DNA from: JAGNNV01 sp031412915
Lineage (GTDB): Bacteria; Acidobacteriota; Vicinamibacteria; Fen-336; JAGNNV01
Direction of reading: 5' to 3'
DNA length: 47,955 nucleotides
Assembly: GCA_031412915.1 (NCBI GenBank)
Contig: JANODX010000115.1
Coordinates: forward strand, 1 to 47,955
The translations under genes and the position numbers were made by a program. The notes under the pieces are model-generated. The model was not told where the DNA came from. It saw only the letters and a program-made list of their open reading frames with translations, and did no database searches. Shown here in pieces: positions 1-9,703 of the stretch. How positions within the stretch are numbered: position 1 is the stretch's first letter; each line of letters begins with the position of its first letter.

Positions 1-210
1 GACGTGATTCCCTATCGACATTCGGAGGCGGCGCAGATCCTCGGGGGGCGCTATGCGGCGCTTTGCCAGGCTGTGGCGCTCACATCCGAAAACGACTTTG
101 GAACACTGTACAGGCCAGGCTGGCGCGCTCCCCGGCGCGGCAAAGCCCACTCGACCTCTGGCCCCGCGGGCGCCCACGAAGATGCCTGCAGGTCGCGAGC
201 TTGGCACGGC
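1..210. other. no recognisable gene at left edge
   Basis: These bases follow the stop codon of the minus-strand DUF1624 gene. Open frames cross the stretch on both strands, but none gives a peptide resembling a known family, and I see no tRNA, terminator with a T-tract, or repeat. It may hold the end of a gene lying outside the window. Confidence 0.4.
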
Positions 211-1323
211 CTATTGCCGCGCCGCGGACAGAGGCGTTCTCGCGAGCGCCGAGGCCTTGGTCTTCAGCCACGACCACGCGTAGGAAAGAAGCAGCATCGC
301 CAGGGTCAAAGCCACGAGTTGCTTCGAGGCTTCGTCGATTTCGCAGGATCTCCACAGATCCGGGAGGCCCCGCGATCCGTAGACCAGGTCGACGTGAACG
401 CAGTAGATGAAAAGGCTCGTCCGACCCATCTGGACCAGTGCCGCGGACAAGGGGCCGGTGAGGGCGCGAAGCGCCTTCCCTGCGCGCTGGTTGAGTTGCT
501 CGAACCAAAAGCACGCCAGGAGCAGGAACATGAGGACGCTCGTCTTCAGCATCACGAAGTTCGGCGATGTCCACCAATAGTCGTAATGCGGGCCCAGGGT
601 TGGGAGCTGGTCGAGGGCCATGGAGAGAGGGATCATCATCACGGCGAGGCCGAGGAGGCGGCTCATAACCCCGTCCATCGCACCATCTCGCGCCAGACCG
701 ATCTGCGTCCCTGTGGCATGGCCGGCGAAGGCGAACGCGGCCCAGGGAAGAAGGGGAAAGGTCGTGTTGGGCACCCGACCACTGAAGTAGCCGGCGACGC
801 GCTCCGGCAGTCCGGCGACTATGCCCCCATCCCACATGAAGGAAGTGGCGATCGCGAGCCAGGCGGCTACTCCGATCGATGTGCTTACCCGGGCATTGCG
901 ATTGGCGAGCCCATCCAACGGCGCGAGAAGGGCAAGGGAAACCGCCAGACAGTTCAGGATGTCCACTTTGAAGATCGCGTCGATGTCGGGGTGGTCGGAA
1001 GCGAAATACATCGACAACCGAAAGGCGAAGGCGACGCCAAGGAGAAGGACCGCCCGACCGAGGGTCCTCCTCACGAGAGTCGCCGAGGAAACGCCGCGGT
1101 CTCTCGATCTTTCGGCGGCGAGTGCCGTGGAAACACCCATCAGGAACAGGAAGAAGGCCCCGGGAAGGCCGCCCAGGAGTTGCGAGGCGCGGAAGAAGTC
1201 CGTCTCCCTCAGTTCCGGCCGCAACCACGCGTCGTAAACGTGGGTTTGCAGCATCAGCAGAACCGCCAGGCCTCGCGCGGCGTCCACGAAAGTGAGGCGC
1301 GGCGAGCGTGGTTCGGGGGCCAT
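211..1323 (-). CDS. DUF1624 / heparan-alpha-glucosaminide N-acetyltransferase-like membrane protein
   Basis: The product is a 370-residue polytopic membrane protein. It opens with a short polar stretch, then a DAARG motif (residues 14-18) followed ten residues later by His28 in the first membrane helix. This Asp...Arg-Gly...His arrangement is typical of DUF1624/YeiB-like and HGSNAT-type acyltransferases, which move acyl groups across or at the inner membrane. Seven to nine further hydrophobic segments follow. The ATG start at 1323 directly precedes the family motif. It is transcribed divergently from pcnB. The substrate cannot be read from the sequence; sugar or glycan acetylation is the usual guess for the family. 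Family assignment is fairly sure, function is not. Confidence 0.75.
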   Translation of the reverse strand: MAPEPRSPRLTFVDAARGLAVLLMLQTHVYDAWLRPELRETDFFRASQLLGGLPGAFFLFLMGVSTALAAERSRDRGVSSATLVRRTLGRAVLLLGVAFAFRLSMYFASDHPDIDAIFKVDILNCLAVSLALLAPLDGLANRNARVSTSIGVAAWLAIATSFMWDGGIVAGLPERVAGYFSGRVPNTTFPLLPWAAFAFAGHATGTQIGLARDGAMDGVMSRLLGLAVMMIPLSMALDQLPTLGPHYDYWWTSPNFVMLKTSVLMFLLLACFWFEQLNQRAGKALRALTGPLSAALVQMGRTSLFIYCVHVDLVYGSRGLPDLWRSCEIDEASKQLVALTLAMLLLSYAWSWLKTKASALARTPLSAARQ

Positions 1324-1335
1324 GGGCGCGGCGCA

Positions 1336-1341
1336 TATAAT
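1336..1341 (+). promoter_or_regulatory. possible -10 element upstream of pcnB
   Basis: A perfect TATAAT stands in a GC-rich divergent gap, 58 bp before the pcnB start codon. No convincing -35 hexamer lies 16-18 bp upstream, so this is only a candidate. The reverse strand offers a weaker TTATAT at the same place for the divergent DUF1624 gene. Confidence 0.3.
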
Positions 1342-1399
1342 CGCAGAACTGAAGGGCCGAAGCGTCTCCTAGGGAAACCGTTCAGACCCCCCACTCTTA

Positions 1400-2848
1400 A
1401 TGCAACCGAGGATCCTCTCCCGCTCTCAGCACACGCTCTCCCGCAAGCAGATCGATCCCGATCCCTTGCGTGTTCTTTATCGCCTGAAAAGTTCGGGCTT
1501 CAAGGGGTTTCTGGTCGGGGGCGGCGTGCGCGACCTGCTCCTCGGCCGCAAGCCCAAGGACTTCGACATCGGCACCGACGCTTCACCCCAGCAGGTGAAG
1601 AAGCTCTTCCGAAACTGCTTCATCATCGGACGCAGGTTCCGCCTTTGCCACGTGCGCTTCGGACCGAAGGTCGTCGAAGTGGCCACGTTCCGGAAAAAGG
1701 CGGAGCCCGAAGTGGGTGACACCATCGTCAAACGCGACAACACCTTCGGCACTCCCGAGGAGGACGCTTTCCGCCGCGACTTCACGATCAATGCGCTCTT
1801 CTACGACATCGCGGACTTCTCCATCATCGACTACACGGGAGGGATCGACGATCTGGAAGCCAAGCGGGTGCGGGTGATCGGCGATCCGGACGAGCGTTTC
1901 CGAGAAGACCCCGTTCGCATGATGCGGGCCGTGGCCATCGCCTGCCGCCTGGGCTTCCGTATCGACCGCGAGGCCCAGGAAGCGATTCGGGCGCGACGGG
2001 GCGAGATCGTGAAGAGTTCGCACGTTCGGATCCTGGACGAGATCTACAAGGTCCTGCGCCAGGGCTCGGCGCGCGCCACCTTCGAACAACTCCACGCCAT
2101 GGGTCTGCTGGCCTACATCTTTCCCGAGGCTCACCAGGCGCTGAGTCGAGGGGATACGGGCCTTCTGGACACCCTGGGCGCGCTCGACGCCTACCGGAAC
2201 CGCGCCGGTTCCGACGCGGACATTTCGAACGCCATTTTGATCGCCCATCTCCTTCCGCCCCTCGGTATCCCGCTTTCGAGCGGCCTGCGGGCCACCGCTC
2301 GCAAAAGACCCTACGTCGATATCGACGGCCCGCGCGACTTCGAGGGAGATCCGGAAGAATTGATTCCGGACGAGGCCCTGGAAGGCCAGATCGACCAGAC
2401 CGACGTGGTGGCGGAGATGGTGGAACTCGACGAAGAAGCGGATCTGGGCCACGGTCCCGGGGCGGCGCGCGGAGACGCGCTCATCAGCCTCCCGTTTGCC
2501 CGCCGCGACATCGAACGGCTGGGTCTTCTCGCCGCGGTCGGGTCGAAACTGCACCGGACCGATCTTCCGCAGAACACCGAACGGAACCTCTCCCGAAAGC
2601 CCTATTTCAAGGAGGCGCTCCTTCTGGCCGAGATTCACGGACTCGAGCCCGAGACCGTGCTGCACTGGCGGGGCGTGGCCATGAACTCGGCGGACGACTC
2701 TCCCGGTGAGGAGTCGGGCCCTGAGCCTGGCGCCGGGTCCGGGCCGCCCGCGTCTCCCGCACTTCCCGGATCCGCCGAAGGGTCCCGCCGACCCGTAAGA
2801 CGGAGAAGCCGAAGGCGTCCCGGTAGGCCCCGCGGCCCCGTGGTCTAG
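1400..2848 (+). CDS. pcnB: polynucleotide adenylyltransferase PcnB
   Basis: This 482-residue protein belongs to the class II nucleotidyltransferases and most resembles poly(A) polymerase I, which adds 3' poly(A) tails that mark RNA for decay. The N terminus has the PcnB-type lead (RSQHTLSRKQIDPDPL) before the catalytic VGGGVRDLLLG motif and the metal-binding DFD (Asp54, Asp56). The RRFRLCHV motif (residues 78-85) and the downstream RFREDPVRMMRA segment of the RNA-binding neck follow. The tail is Pro/Arg-rich and basic, as is usual for PcnB rather than CCA-adding enzymes. An acidic insertion around residues 300-355 is longer than I expect for the family. No strong ribosome-binding site precedes the ATG. 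The protein could act as a CCA enzyme, but the N-terminal signature argues against it. Confidence 0.9.
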   Translation: MQPRILSRSQHTLSRKQIDPDPLRVLYRLKSSGFKGFLVGGGVRDLLLGRKPKDFDIGTDASPQQVKKLFRNCFIIGRRFRLCHVRFGPKVVEVATFRKKAEPEVGDTIVKRDNTFGTPEEDAFRRDFTINALFYDIADFSIIDYTGGIDDLEAKRVRVIGDPDERFREDPVRMMRAVAIACRLGFRIDREAQEAIRARRGEIVKSSHVRILDEIYKVLRQGSARATFEQLHAMGLLAYIFPEAHQALSRGDTGLLDTLGALDAYRNRAGSDADISNAILIAHLLPPLGIPLSSGLRATARKRPYVDIDGPRDFEGDPEELIPDEALEGQIDQTDVVAEMVELDEEADLGHGPGAARGDALISLPFARRDIERLGLLAAVGSKLHRTDLPQNTERNLSRKPYFKEALLLAEIHGLEPETVLHWRGVAMNSADDSPGEESGPEPGAGSGPPASPALPGSAEGSRRPVRRRSRRRPGRPRGPVV

Positions 2849-2887
2849 ACGGTCGCTGTCACTTAAAGAAAAAGCGAGGCGGAAAGA

Positions 2888-3205
2888 ATGGCCCTGATAA
2901 GGACAAAGCGCAAGGCCCTGTCGAACGTCGATATCCTGAAGAGACTGGGAGAGCTCCAGGGCTGGAGATTCTCTCGCGGCGCCCTTCGCTGCGAGTTCAA
3001 ATTCGAGACGTTCGAGAAGGCCCTTCGGTTCGTCGCCAGGGTGGGCGCTTTGGCGGAAAAGGCCAACCACCATCCGGACATCGATATCCGCTACTCCAAG
3101 GTGAGGCTGGCCCTGACCACGCATGACCTCGGGGGGGTCTCCGAATTGGATTTCTCCCTGGCCCGGGTCATAGATGACCAAAGCGCCGCCGCAGGTTCCG
3201 ACTAG
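2888..3205 (+). CDS. phhB: pterin-4a-carbinolamine dehydratase (PCD/DCoH family)
   Basis: The protein is 105 residues long, the normal PCD length. It carries the family signature AEKANHHPDI, in which the paired histidines and the following Asp form the pterin-binding active site, then a strand and the LTTHDLGGVSELD block. PCD dehydrates 4a-hydroxytetrahydrobiopterin in the cytoplasm. In bacteria without aromatic amino acid hydroxylases, homologues are thought to support molybdopterin metabolism. The ATG has a purine-rich GAGGCGGAAAGA just upstream. It lies 39 bp after pcnB on the same strand and ends 11 bp before the convergent ettA stop. The family is clear; the cellular role here is not. 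Confidence 0.88.
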   Translation: MALIRTKRKALSNVDILKRLGELQGWRFSRGALRCEFKFETFEKALRFVARVGALAEKANHHPDIDIRYSKVRLALTTHDLGGVSELDFSLARVIDDQSAAAGSD

Positions 3206-3216
3206 GCTGCCGAGGC

Positions 3217-4878
<1,662 letters not shown>

Positions 4879-5001
4879 GAGTTTTATCAAGTCTCCTCAA
4901 GATTGGGCGAACTTGCCCGTCTGCACGATTGGGCAGCCCGCGATACTCTCACATTCCCCCGGACCTTCGCTCTGCTCACCGTAAAGCCTCGGATTCCTCC
5001 C

Positions 5002-6381
5002 TTGACCACCCACGAATTCCTCCTCCGGTCCTCTATCCCGGTCGGCGCTTCGGAACTCTTCGCCTGGCACATGCGCCGAGGCGCCTTCGAACGTCTGGCC
5101 CCGCCGTGGGAAGAGCCGCTGGTGGTGTCGCCGTGGGCGCCCCCGGAGGTCGGAGGAAGGGTCGAGTTGAAAGTGCCGGTCTTCGCCGGCCTTCGTGCCA
5201 CCTGGGTTTCGGAGTTCGCGGAGGTCCGGCCAGGCGAACTTTTTCGCGACGTGCAGACCTCGGGACCCTTCGCCTCTTTCGATCACACCCACCGGTTAGA
5301 AGCCAGAAACGAACGGGAAAGCGTGATGGAGGACCGGATCCGCTATGCCCTGCCCGCGGGCTTTCTGGGCGACCTCGTCGGTTCATCCCTGGTCCGGAGG
5401 AAACTGGACGCGACCTTCCGATATCGACATCGTGTTCTGGCCAAAGACCTCGCGGTTCACGCCCGCGCACCTCGCCGGGCCATGCGGATTCTGGTCACCG
5501 GCTCCACGGGTCTCGTGGGCGGGACGCTGGTGTCGTTCCTGGAAAGCGGCGGGCACGAAGTGCATCGGCTTACCCGGCGAAGGGCTTCGAATCCGTGCGA
5601 GATCGAGTTCGATCCGGAAAAGGGAGCCGTTCATCCCTCGGAGATGGAAGGATTCGATGCGGTGATCCACCTCGCGGGCGACCCCATCGCGCGCGGACGA
5701 TGGAACGACGCCAAGAGACGGCGGATCAGGGATTCTCGTGTTCCTTTCACCAGAAGGCTCGCCGAAACTCTGGGCGCGCTCAAGAAACCGCCGGAGGTCC
5801 TCATCTCCGCGTCCGCGACGGGCTACTACGGGGATCGCGGCGAGAGGCTTCTGCGCGAATCCGACCCGCCGGGCGCTGGCTTTCTTCCCGAGGTGTGTCT
5901 CGAATGGGAAGGGGCGACCGAGCCCGCGATTCATGCCGGCATCCGCGTGGTCCACCTGCGCACCGGCCTCGTTCTCACTCCGAACGGGGGCGCGCTTCAA
6001 CCCATGCTCCTGCCTTTCCGTCTCGGGCTCGGCGGACCGCTCGGTCACGGCCGGCAGTGGTGGAGCTTCATTGCTCTCGACGATCTGCTTTACGTCATAC
6101 ATCATGTCCTGATGAACGACCGCGTGCGCGGCCCGGTCAATGCGACCTCTCCGGAGCCGGTGACGAACGCCGAGTTCACGAGGATCCTGGGCCGGGTTCT
6201 GAACCGAAAGGCCTTCATCCCGGTTCCCCGACTGGCTCTCGAGCTGGCCCTGGGCGGGATGACGGAGCCGCTCCTGCTCGCGAGCGCCCGGGTCAACCCG
6301 GAGAAGTTGCTCGACTCGGGCTTCGCGTTCTCCTACCCGGGCCTCGAAGCCGCGTTGAGACACGTTCTTGGCCGGAGCTGA
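5002..6381 (+). CDS. SRPBCC domain fused to TIGR01777-family NAD(P)-dependent epimerase
   Basis: The product is about 459 residues in two parts. Residues 1-155 are an SRPBCC/cyclase-like ligand-binding domain with the opening pattern FAWHMRRGAFERLAPPW seen in this fusion family. Residues 161-459 are an extended SDR of the TIGR01777 (YfcH/SDR39U1) type, with the nucleotide-binding GSTGLVGG at 167-174, an HLAGDPIA segment and the catalytic SATGYYGDRGE motif. The substrate of this family is unknown. No ATG is available at the proper place; the start chosen is TTG 5002, where similarity begins. The next methionine (5482) would remove the SRPBCC domain. The gene is divergent from ettA. Confidence 0.85.
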   Translation: MTTHEFLLRSSIPVGASELFAWHMRRGAFERLAPPWEEPLVVSPWAPPEVGGRVELKVPVFAGLRATWVSEFAEVRPGELFRDVQTSGPFASFDHTHRLEARNERESVMEDRIRYALPAGFLGDLVGSSLVRRKLDATFRYRHRVLAKDLAVHARAPRRAMRILVTGSTGLVGGTLVSFLESGGHEVHRLTRRRASNPCEIEFDPEKGAVHPSEMEGFDAVIHLAGDPIARGRWNDAKRRRIRDSRVPFTRRLAETLGALKKPPEVLISASATGYYGDRGERLLRESDPPGAGFLPEVCLEWEGATEPAIHAGIRVVHLRTGLVLTPNGGALQPMLLPFRLGLGGPLGHGRQWWSFIALDDLLYVIHHVLMNDRVRGPVNATSPEPVTNAEFTRILGRVLNRKAFIPVPRLALELALGGMTEPLLLASARVNPEKLLDSGFAFSYPGLEAALRHVLGRS

Positions 6382-6419
6382 AAAAGACGGCGAGCGATCT
6401 TCGCTTCAGCATTGATAAC

Positions 6420-6588
6420 CTAGCAGCCCGTGGTGAAAGTCTGCCGGCATTCGACGAACGCTCCATCCCGTCTGGACTTCTTCGCTCAGACCCCCGAATA
6501 TTCGCGATATTCGGCCGCTTCGGCTCATCGCCAGCCGGGCGCATCGCTCGTCTCGGTGCCGCGGCCGACTTTCACCACGGACTGCTAG
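6420..6588. mobile_element. putative MITE-like inverted-repeat element
   Basis: A 169-bp stretch between the epimerase stop and the DUF1820 start is bounded by inverted repeats. Positions 6420-6446 read CTAGCAGCCCGTGGTGAAAG..., and the reverse complement of 6562-6588 matches with 25 of 27 bases. A central perfect palindrome (CGAATAT, 5-base loop, ATATTCG) lies at 6495-6513. It contains no coding sequence of its own. The termini remind me of IS1182-type ends, but I cannot confirm that. No target duplication is obvious. It could also be an intergenic repeat of the ERIC/REP sort. Confidence 0.6.
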
Positions 6589-6597
6589 CGCGATCCC

Positions 6598-6936
6598 ATG
6601 GCCACCGCGCGCGTTTACCGAATCACTTTCATGAGCCAGGGCCGGGTGTATGAGCTTTACGCCAAGAGCGTGGGCTCCGCCGATCTCTTCGGGTTCGTCG
6701 AGGTGTCCCACCTGCTCTGGAGTCAGAAGTCCTCGGTGCTGATCGATCCCACAGAAGACAGCCTCAAGCACGAGTTCGCCGGGGTCAAGAAGTTCTTCGT
6801 GCCCATGCATTCGGTGATTCGAATCGATGAAGTGGACCACGAGGGCGCCTCCAGGATCCTGACTTCGGCAACCGCTGGAGGCACCGTCTCCCCGTTTCCG
6901 GTCTTCATCCCGCCCGGGGGCGACAAGAAGCATTGA
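6598..6936 (+). CDS. DUF1820 family protein
   Basis: The protein is 112 residues long and matches DUF1820 over its whole core: YRITFMSQGRVYELYAKSV, then a GFVEV segment, a SSVLIDPTEDSLKHEF segment and the strongly conserved VPMHSVIRIDEV. No enzyme motif, signal peptide or membrane helix is present, so it should be a small cytoplasmic protein; its biochemical role is unknown. The ATG lies only 9 bp after the right end of the inverted-repeat element and has no evident Shine-Dalgarno sequence, so the element may have replaced the native leader. It ends 25 bp before the hydrolase gene and probably shares its transcript. Confidence 0.85.
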   Translation: MATARVYRITFMSQGRVYELYAKSVGSADLFGFVEVSHLLWSQKSSVLIDPTEDSLKHEFAGVKKFFVPMHSVIRIDEVDHEGASRILTSATAGGTVSPFPVFIPPGGDKKH

Positions 6937-6961
6937 CCGGAGCCCAGGGTTCGACAGGCCC

Positions 6962-7831
6962 ATGACCTCGGTCACGGTGGTCGATGGCACCTTTGTTTCC
7001 AGGGATGGGCTGACCCTCTCGACCACCCGGTACCGAGCCCTGGACCGCCGATACGAACCCGTGATCCTGATCCACGGACTGTCGGATCACTGCCGGTCCG
7101 CACCCTATCGAAGGCTGGGCCAATCGCTCAGCGCGCGAGGTTTCGAGGTCTTCGCGTTTGATCGCCGGGGATCGGGGCACTCGGGAGGGCGCCCGAACTA
7201 CGCCCCGAGTTGGGACGATCTACGCGACGACCTCACCCGGTTCGTGGACCTGGTCGAAGACCAGTGTGGTCGGCTTCCCTCGCTCTTGGGGCTCTCTTTG
7301 GGCGGGCTTCAAGCCATGGACTTCGCCCTCGCCCTTCCGGACAGTCTCCATTCCTGCATAGCCCTCGCTCCGGCTCTCGATGTTTCCGGAACCTCCCCGT
7401 GGCTTCGGCGGATTCTCCCCTTCCTGGCCAAATGGTTTCCCACCCGCAAGGTCGACCCCGGTCTCGATGAGTCGGCGCTGACGCGGGACCCGGCGGTCCG
7501 TAGCGCCTACCGCAACGATCCTCTGTGGCACGCTCAGACCACTCCTGCCCTCGCCTCTGCCGTACTCGAGGCCATAGAGCGCCTTCATCACCGCGCGGGC
7601 GAATTCACGGCTCCGCTTCTGATCCTGCACGGAACCGCGGACCGGGTTGTGCCGATTCATGGGACACGGAGCCTTTTTCCCAGGCTCGGGTCGGGGGACA
7701 AGACATTCCTCGAGATCCCCGGCGCTTTTCACGCCCTTCCGATTGAACCTGAAGGAGACCAGGTGGCCGGCCATATCGCGGACTGGCTGAGCGCCCGGTC
7801 CACGCTTGGGCCAAAGGGCAAACTCGGTTGA
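6962..7831 (+). CDS. alpha/beta hydrolase, monoacylglycerol lipase/lysophospholipase-like
   Basis: This 289-residue serine hydrolase of the Hydrolase_4 type shows the expected fold markers: the oxyanion-side VILIHGLSDH (34-43), the RRGSGHS loop, the nucleophile elbow GLSLGG with Ser112, the acid Asp227 in HGTADRVVP, and His257 near the end. There is no signal peptide, so it should act in the cytoplasm or at the inner membrane face on monoacylglycerols, lysophospholipids or similar esters. The exact substrate cannot be inferred. It follows the DUF1820 gene closely and is separated from the Rieske gene by 75 bp. Confidence 0.85.
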   Translation: MTSVTVVDGTFVSRDGLTLSTTRYRALDRRYEPVILIHGLSDHCRSAPYRRLGQSLSARGFEVFAFDRRGSGHSGGRPNYAPSWDDLRDDLTRFVDLVEDQCGRLPSLLGLSLGGLQAMDFALALPDSLHSCIALAPALDVSGTSPWLRRILPFLAKWFPTRKVDPGLDESALTRDPAVRSAYRNDPLWHAQTTPALASAVLEAIERLHHRAGEFTAPLLILHGTADRVVPIHGTRSLFPRLGSGDKTFLEIPGAFHALPIEPEGDQVAGHIADWLSARSTLGPKGKLG

Positions 7832-7906
7832 CCGCTTAGGGCGGAGGCTAAGCAGGACGGTGAGGCTGGGCACGCGTTCCGGAGGGGCAAGATATCCTCT
7901 CCCCTC

Positions 7907-8416
7907 ATGCGGATCGACCGGCGAACCCTCCTTCAGTCCTGGCAGGCCCTGGCCGGGGTCGTGGCCGCTCTCTCCGCGTTGCCCGCGGGACTCTTCTTCA
8001 CACTCGGGGGGCAGGGGAGAAGCGCATCTCGGGACGGGTCCGCAGGTTGGATCGACCTTGGTCTCGCCGCCGAGGTCCCGCAGGGTCCCTGGAAAGCCCG
8101 GAGGTTCCGCCGCGAGATCGACGACTTGTGGAAGAAGACGGTGGTCGACGAGAGCGTCTATCTGCGAAGACGCGGAGATGCGATCGAAGCGGTCTCCGCC
8201 ACGTGCACCCATACCGGATGTCTGGTCCAGCGCGCGGCCGGTGGTTTCCGGTGCCCGTGTCATCGGAGCGTTTTCGACGAAGAGGGCAAGCCGACGTCGG
8301 GACCGGCACCTCGGCCTCTCGATCGGCTGGAGACGAAGATCGAAGGAGAGCGACTCAAGCTGCGTTTCGTGAAGTTCCGACCGGGGTTGAACACCTCCGA
8401 GCCCATGGTCTCGTGA
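7907..8416 (+). CDS. Rieske [2Fe-2S] protein of a cytochrome bc-type complex
   Basis: The product is 169 residues with an N-terminal twin arginine (Arg5-Arg6) and one hydrophobic segment (about 13-34), which would make a Tat-exported, membrane-anchored protein. The cluster-binding boxes are CTHTGC (100-105) and CPCH (116-119). Cys100, His102, Cys116 and His119 are the predicted ligands, and Cys105-Cys118 the stabilising disulfide. Such proteins take one electron from quinol at the Qo site and pass it to a cytochrome c. Its TGA overlaps the ATG of the cytochrome b gene by one base, showing translational coupling and a shared complex. The usual CPCHGS has Arg in place of Gly here. Confidence 0.92.
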   Translation: MRIDRRTLLQSWQALAGVVAALSALPAGLFFTLGGQGRSASRDGSAGWIDLGLAAEVPQGPWKARRFRREIDDLWKKTVVDESVYLRRRGDAIEAVSATCTHTGCLVQRAAGGFRCPCHRSVFDEEGKPTSGPAPRPLDRLETKIEGERLKLRFVKFRPGLNTSEPMVS

Positions 8417-9672
8417 TGGACCTTCAGGACAGTTCCGCGACCGCGCGGCCGGAAGCGGATGCCTGGCTCGACCGCCTCCGCAATGCTTCCGCTCTGTGCG
8501 CTCTCATCTTCACGGGACTTCTGTTCGGAAGCGGCATCGGCCTCGCCATGTCCTACGTTCCCTCAGGGGCGGAGGCTTTCCCGAGCGTGCTCTATCTTCG
8601 CCAGCAGGGGGGGCTTGGGGCCTGGCTCCGATCACTCCACTACCAACTGTCCTCCGCCGTCGTGGTCGCCGCTTTCCTGATGGTTGTCTTCGGCGTGCTC
8701 GGGGAAGAGCATCGCGCAAGGAAATGGGAGTTCAGAGTCTCGGTCGTGGCCTTGCTCTTGATGATCGGCTTCTGCTTCACGGGCTACCTTCTTCCCATGG
8801 ATCAACCGGCCTACTGGGGAACCTCCGTACGCCTCGGCATCGTCGAAACCGTGCCCCTGGTCGGCGGGATGCAGGCGGACATGCTTCGGGGAGGGCCGAC
8901 GTTCGGCGCCGCGACCCTTCCGCGTTTCTACGCGCTGCATGGGACTGCTCTTCCCATCGTGCTGACGATTCTGGTGCTTCTCGGCTTCCGGGACGCTCTT
9001 TCTCGGGCGGCCCGAACCGGAAGGGAGCGTCTCCTCGCCGCGTGCGGCCTTATCGCCGCGATCGCCTGGACCTGTGCCGCCTTGTTTCAAGCGCCCCTCG
9101 AGCCCCGCGCCGACGCGGCCGACATCGAATACGTGCCCCGGCCCGAGTGGTACTTTCTCTGGCTCTTCCAGCTGGGGAAGTACGCCCACGGCATCGAGTG
9201 GGTGCAGAACGCGCTTGTTCCCTTTCTCGCCGTCGCCACCCTGATGCTGCTCCCCGAGTTCTCCACCACGAGGAAGGTCAGAGCCTGGGGGGTTGGGGCG
9301 GCCATGGTGTTCATGCTCAGCCTGGCCGCGCTGGCCCGCTACGAAGATCGAGACCTGCCCCGGAAGCCCCAGTACGAGGAGGGTCTCGTCTTGAAGGGGG
9401 CGCGAGACTACAGGGTGGAGTGCAGCGGCTGCCACGGATCGACCGGCAAGGGCGATGGGCCGGACACCTCGAAGCTCGACACGTTGCCCAAGGACTTCAC
9501 CCGTGCCGCCTTCTGGGACGCGGATACGATGACCGGAATGGCGGACGTGATCGCGAAAGGCGAGGCGCCGGACATGCCCGCCTTCGGCGACCGCCTCTCG
9601 ACGGAGCAGATCCTTGCCATCGCCCGCCATATCGAGGCAAACTTCCGCCCCCGCACTACCGAAACCCGCTGA
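8416..9672 (+). CDS. cytochrome b with fused C-terminal cytochrome c domain
   Basis: This 418-residue protein combines cytochrome b helices A-D (about 22-195), a subunit IV-like part with the Qo-site motif PEWY (243-246), and a C-terminal monoheme cytochrome c domain (CSGCH 336-340; likely Met ligand in MPAF near 387). Helix B has His75 and helix D His175, matching the pair that binds haem bL. The positions 14-15 residues later, which should hold the bH histidines, are Met89/Val90 and Leu189/Gly190. The LLPWDQ motif reads LLPMDQ. It should therefore bind only one b haem, so a normal Q cycle looks unlikely. The gene is translationally coupled to the Rieske gene and followed by a diheme cytochrome c. 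Confidence 0.88.
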   Translation: MDLQDSSATARPEADAWLDRLRNASALCALIFTGLLFGSGIGLAMSYVPSGAEAFPSVLYLRQQGGLGAWLRSLHYQLSSAVVVAAFLMVVFGVLGEEHRARKWEFRVSVVALLLMIGFCFTGYLLPMDQPAYWGTSVRLGIVETVPLVGGMQADMLRGGPTFGAATLPRFYALHGTALPIVLTILVLLGFRDALSRAARTGRERLLAACGLIAAIAWTCAALFQAPLEPRADAADIEYVPRPEWYFLWLFQLGKYAHGIEWVQNALVPFLAVATLMLLPEFSTTRKVRAWGVGAAMVFMLSLAALARYEDRDLPRKPQYEEGLVLKGARDYRVECSGCHGSTGKGDGPDTSKLDTLPKDFTRAAFWDADTMTGMADVIAKGEAPDMPAFGDRLSTEQILAIARHIEANFRPRTTETR

Positions 9673-9703
9673 ACCTTCACCCGGAAACACAAAAGAGTCC
9701 CCA

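Noticed and set aside
202..217. TGGCAC...TTGC resembling a sigma-54 promoter
   Set aside because: The spacing is one base too long for the -24/-12 consensus, and it lies at the end of an oppositely oriented gene.
4..1719. Long plus-strand open frame over the DUF1624 gene and the start of pcnB
   Set aside because: Its peptide is Arg/Gly/Glu-rich low-similarity sequence, antisense to a clear membrane protein gene; a GC-rich shadow frame.
6406..7026. Minus-strand open frame covering the inverted-repeat element and DUF1820
   Set aside because: It crosses a clear DUF1820 gene in antisense and has no transposase motif, so it is not the element's own gene.
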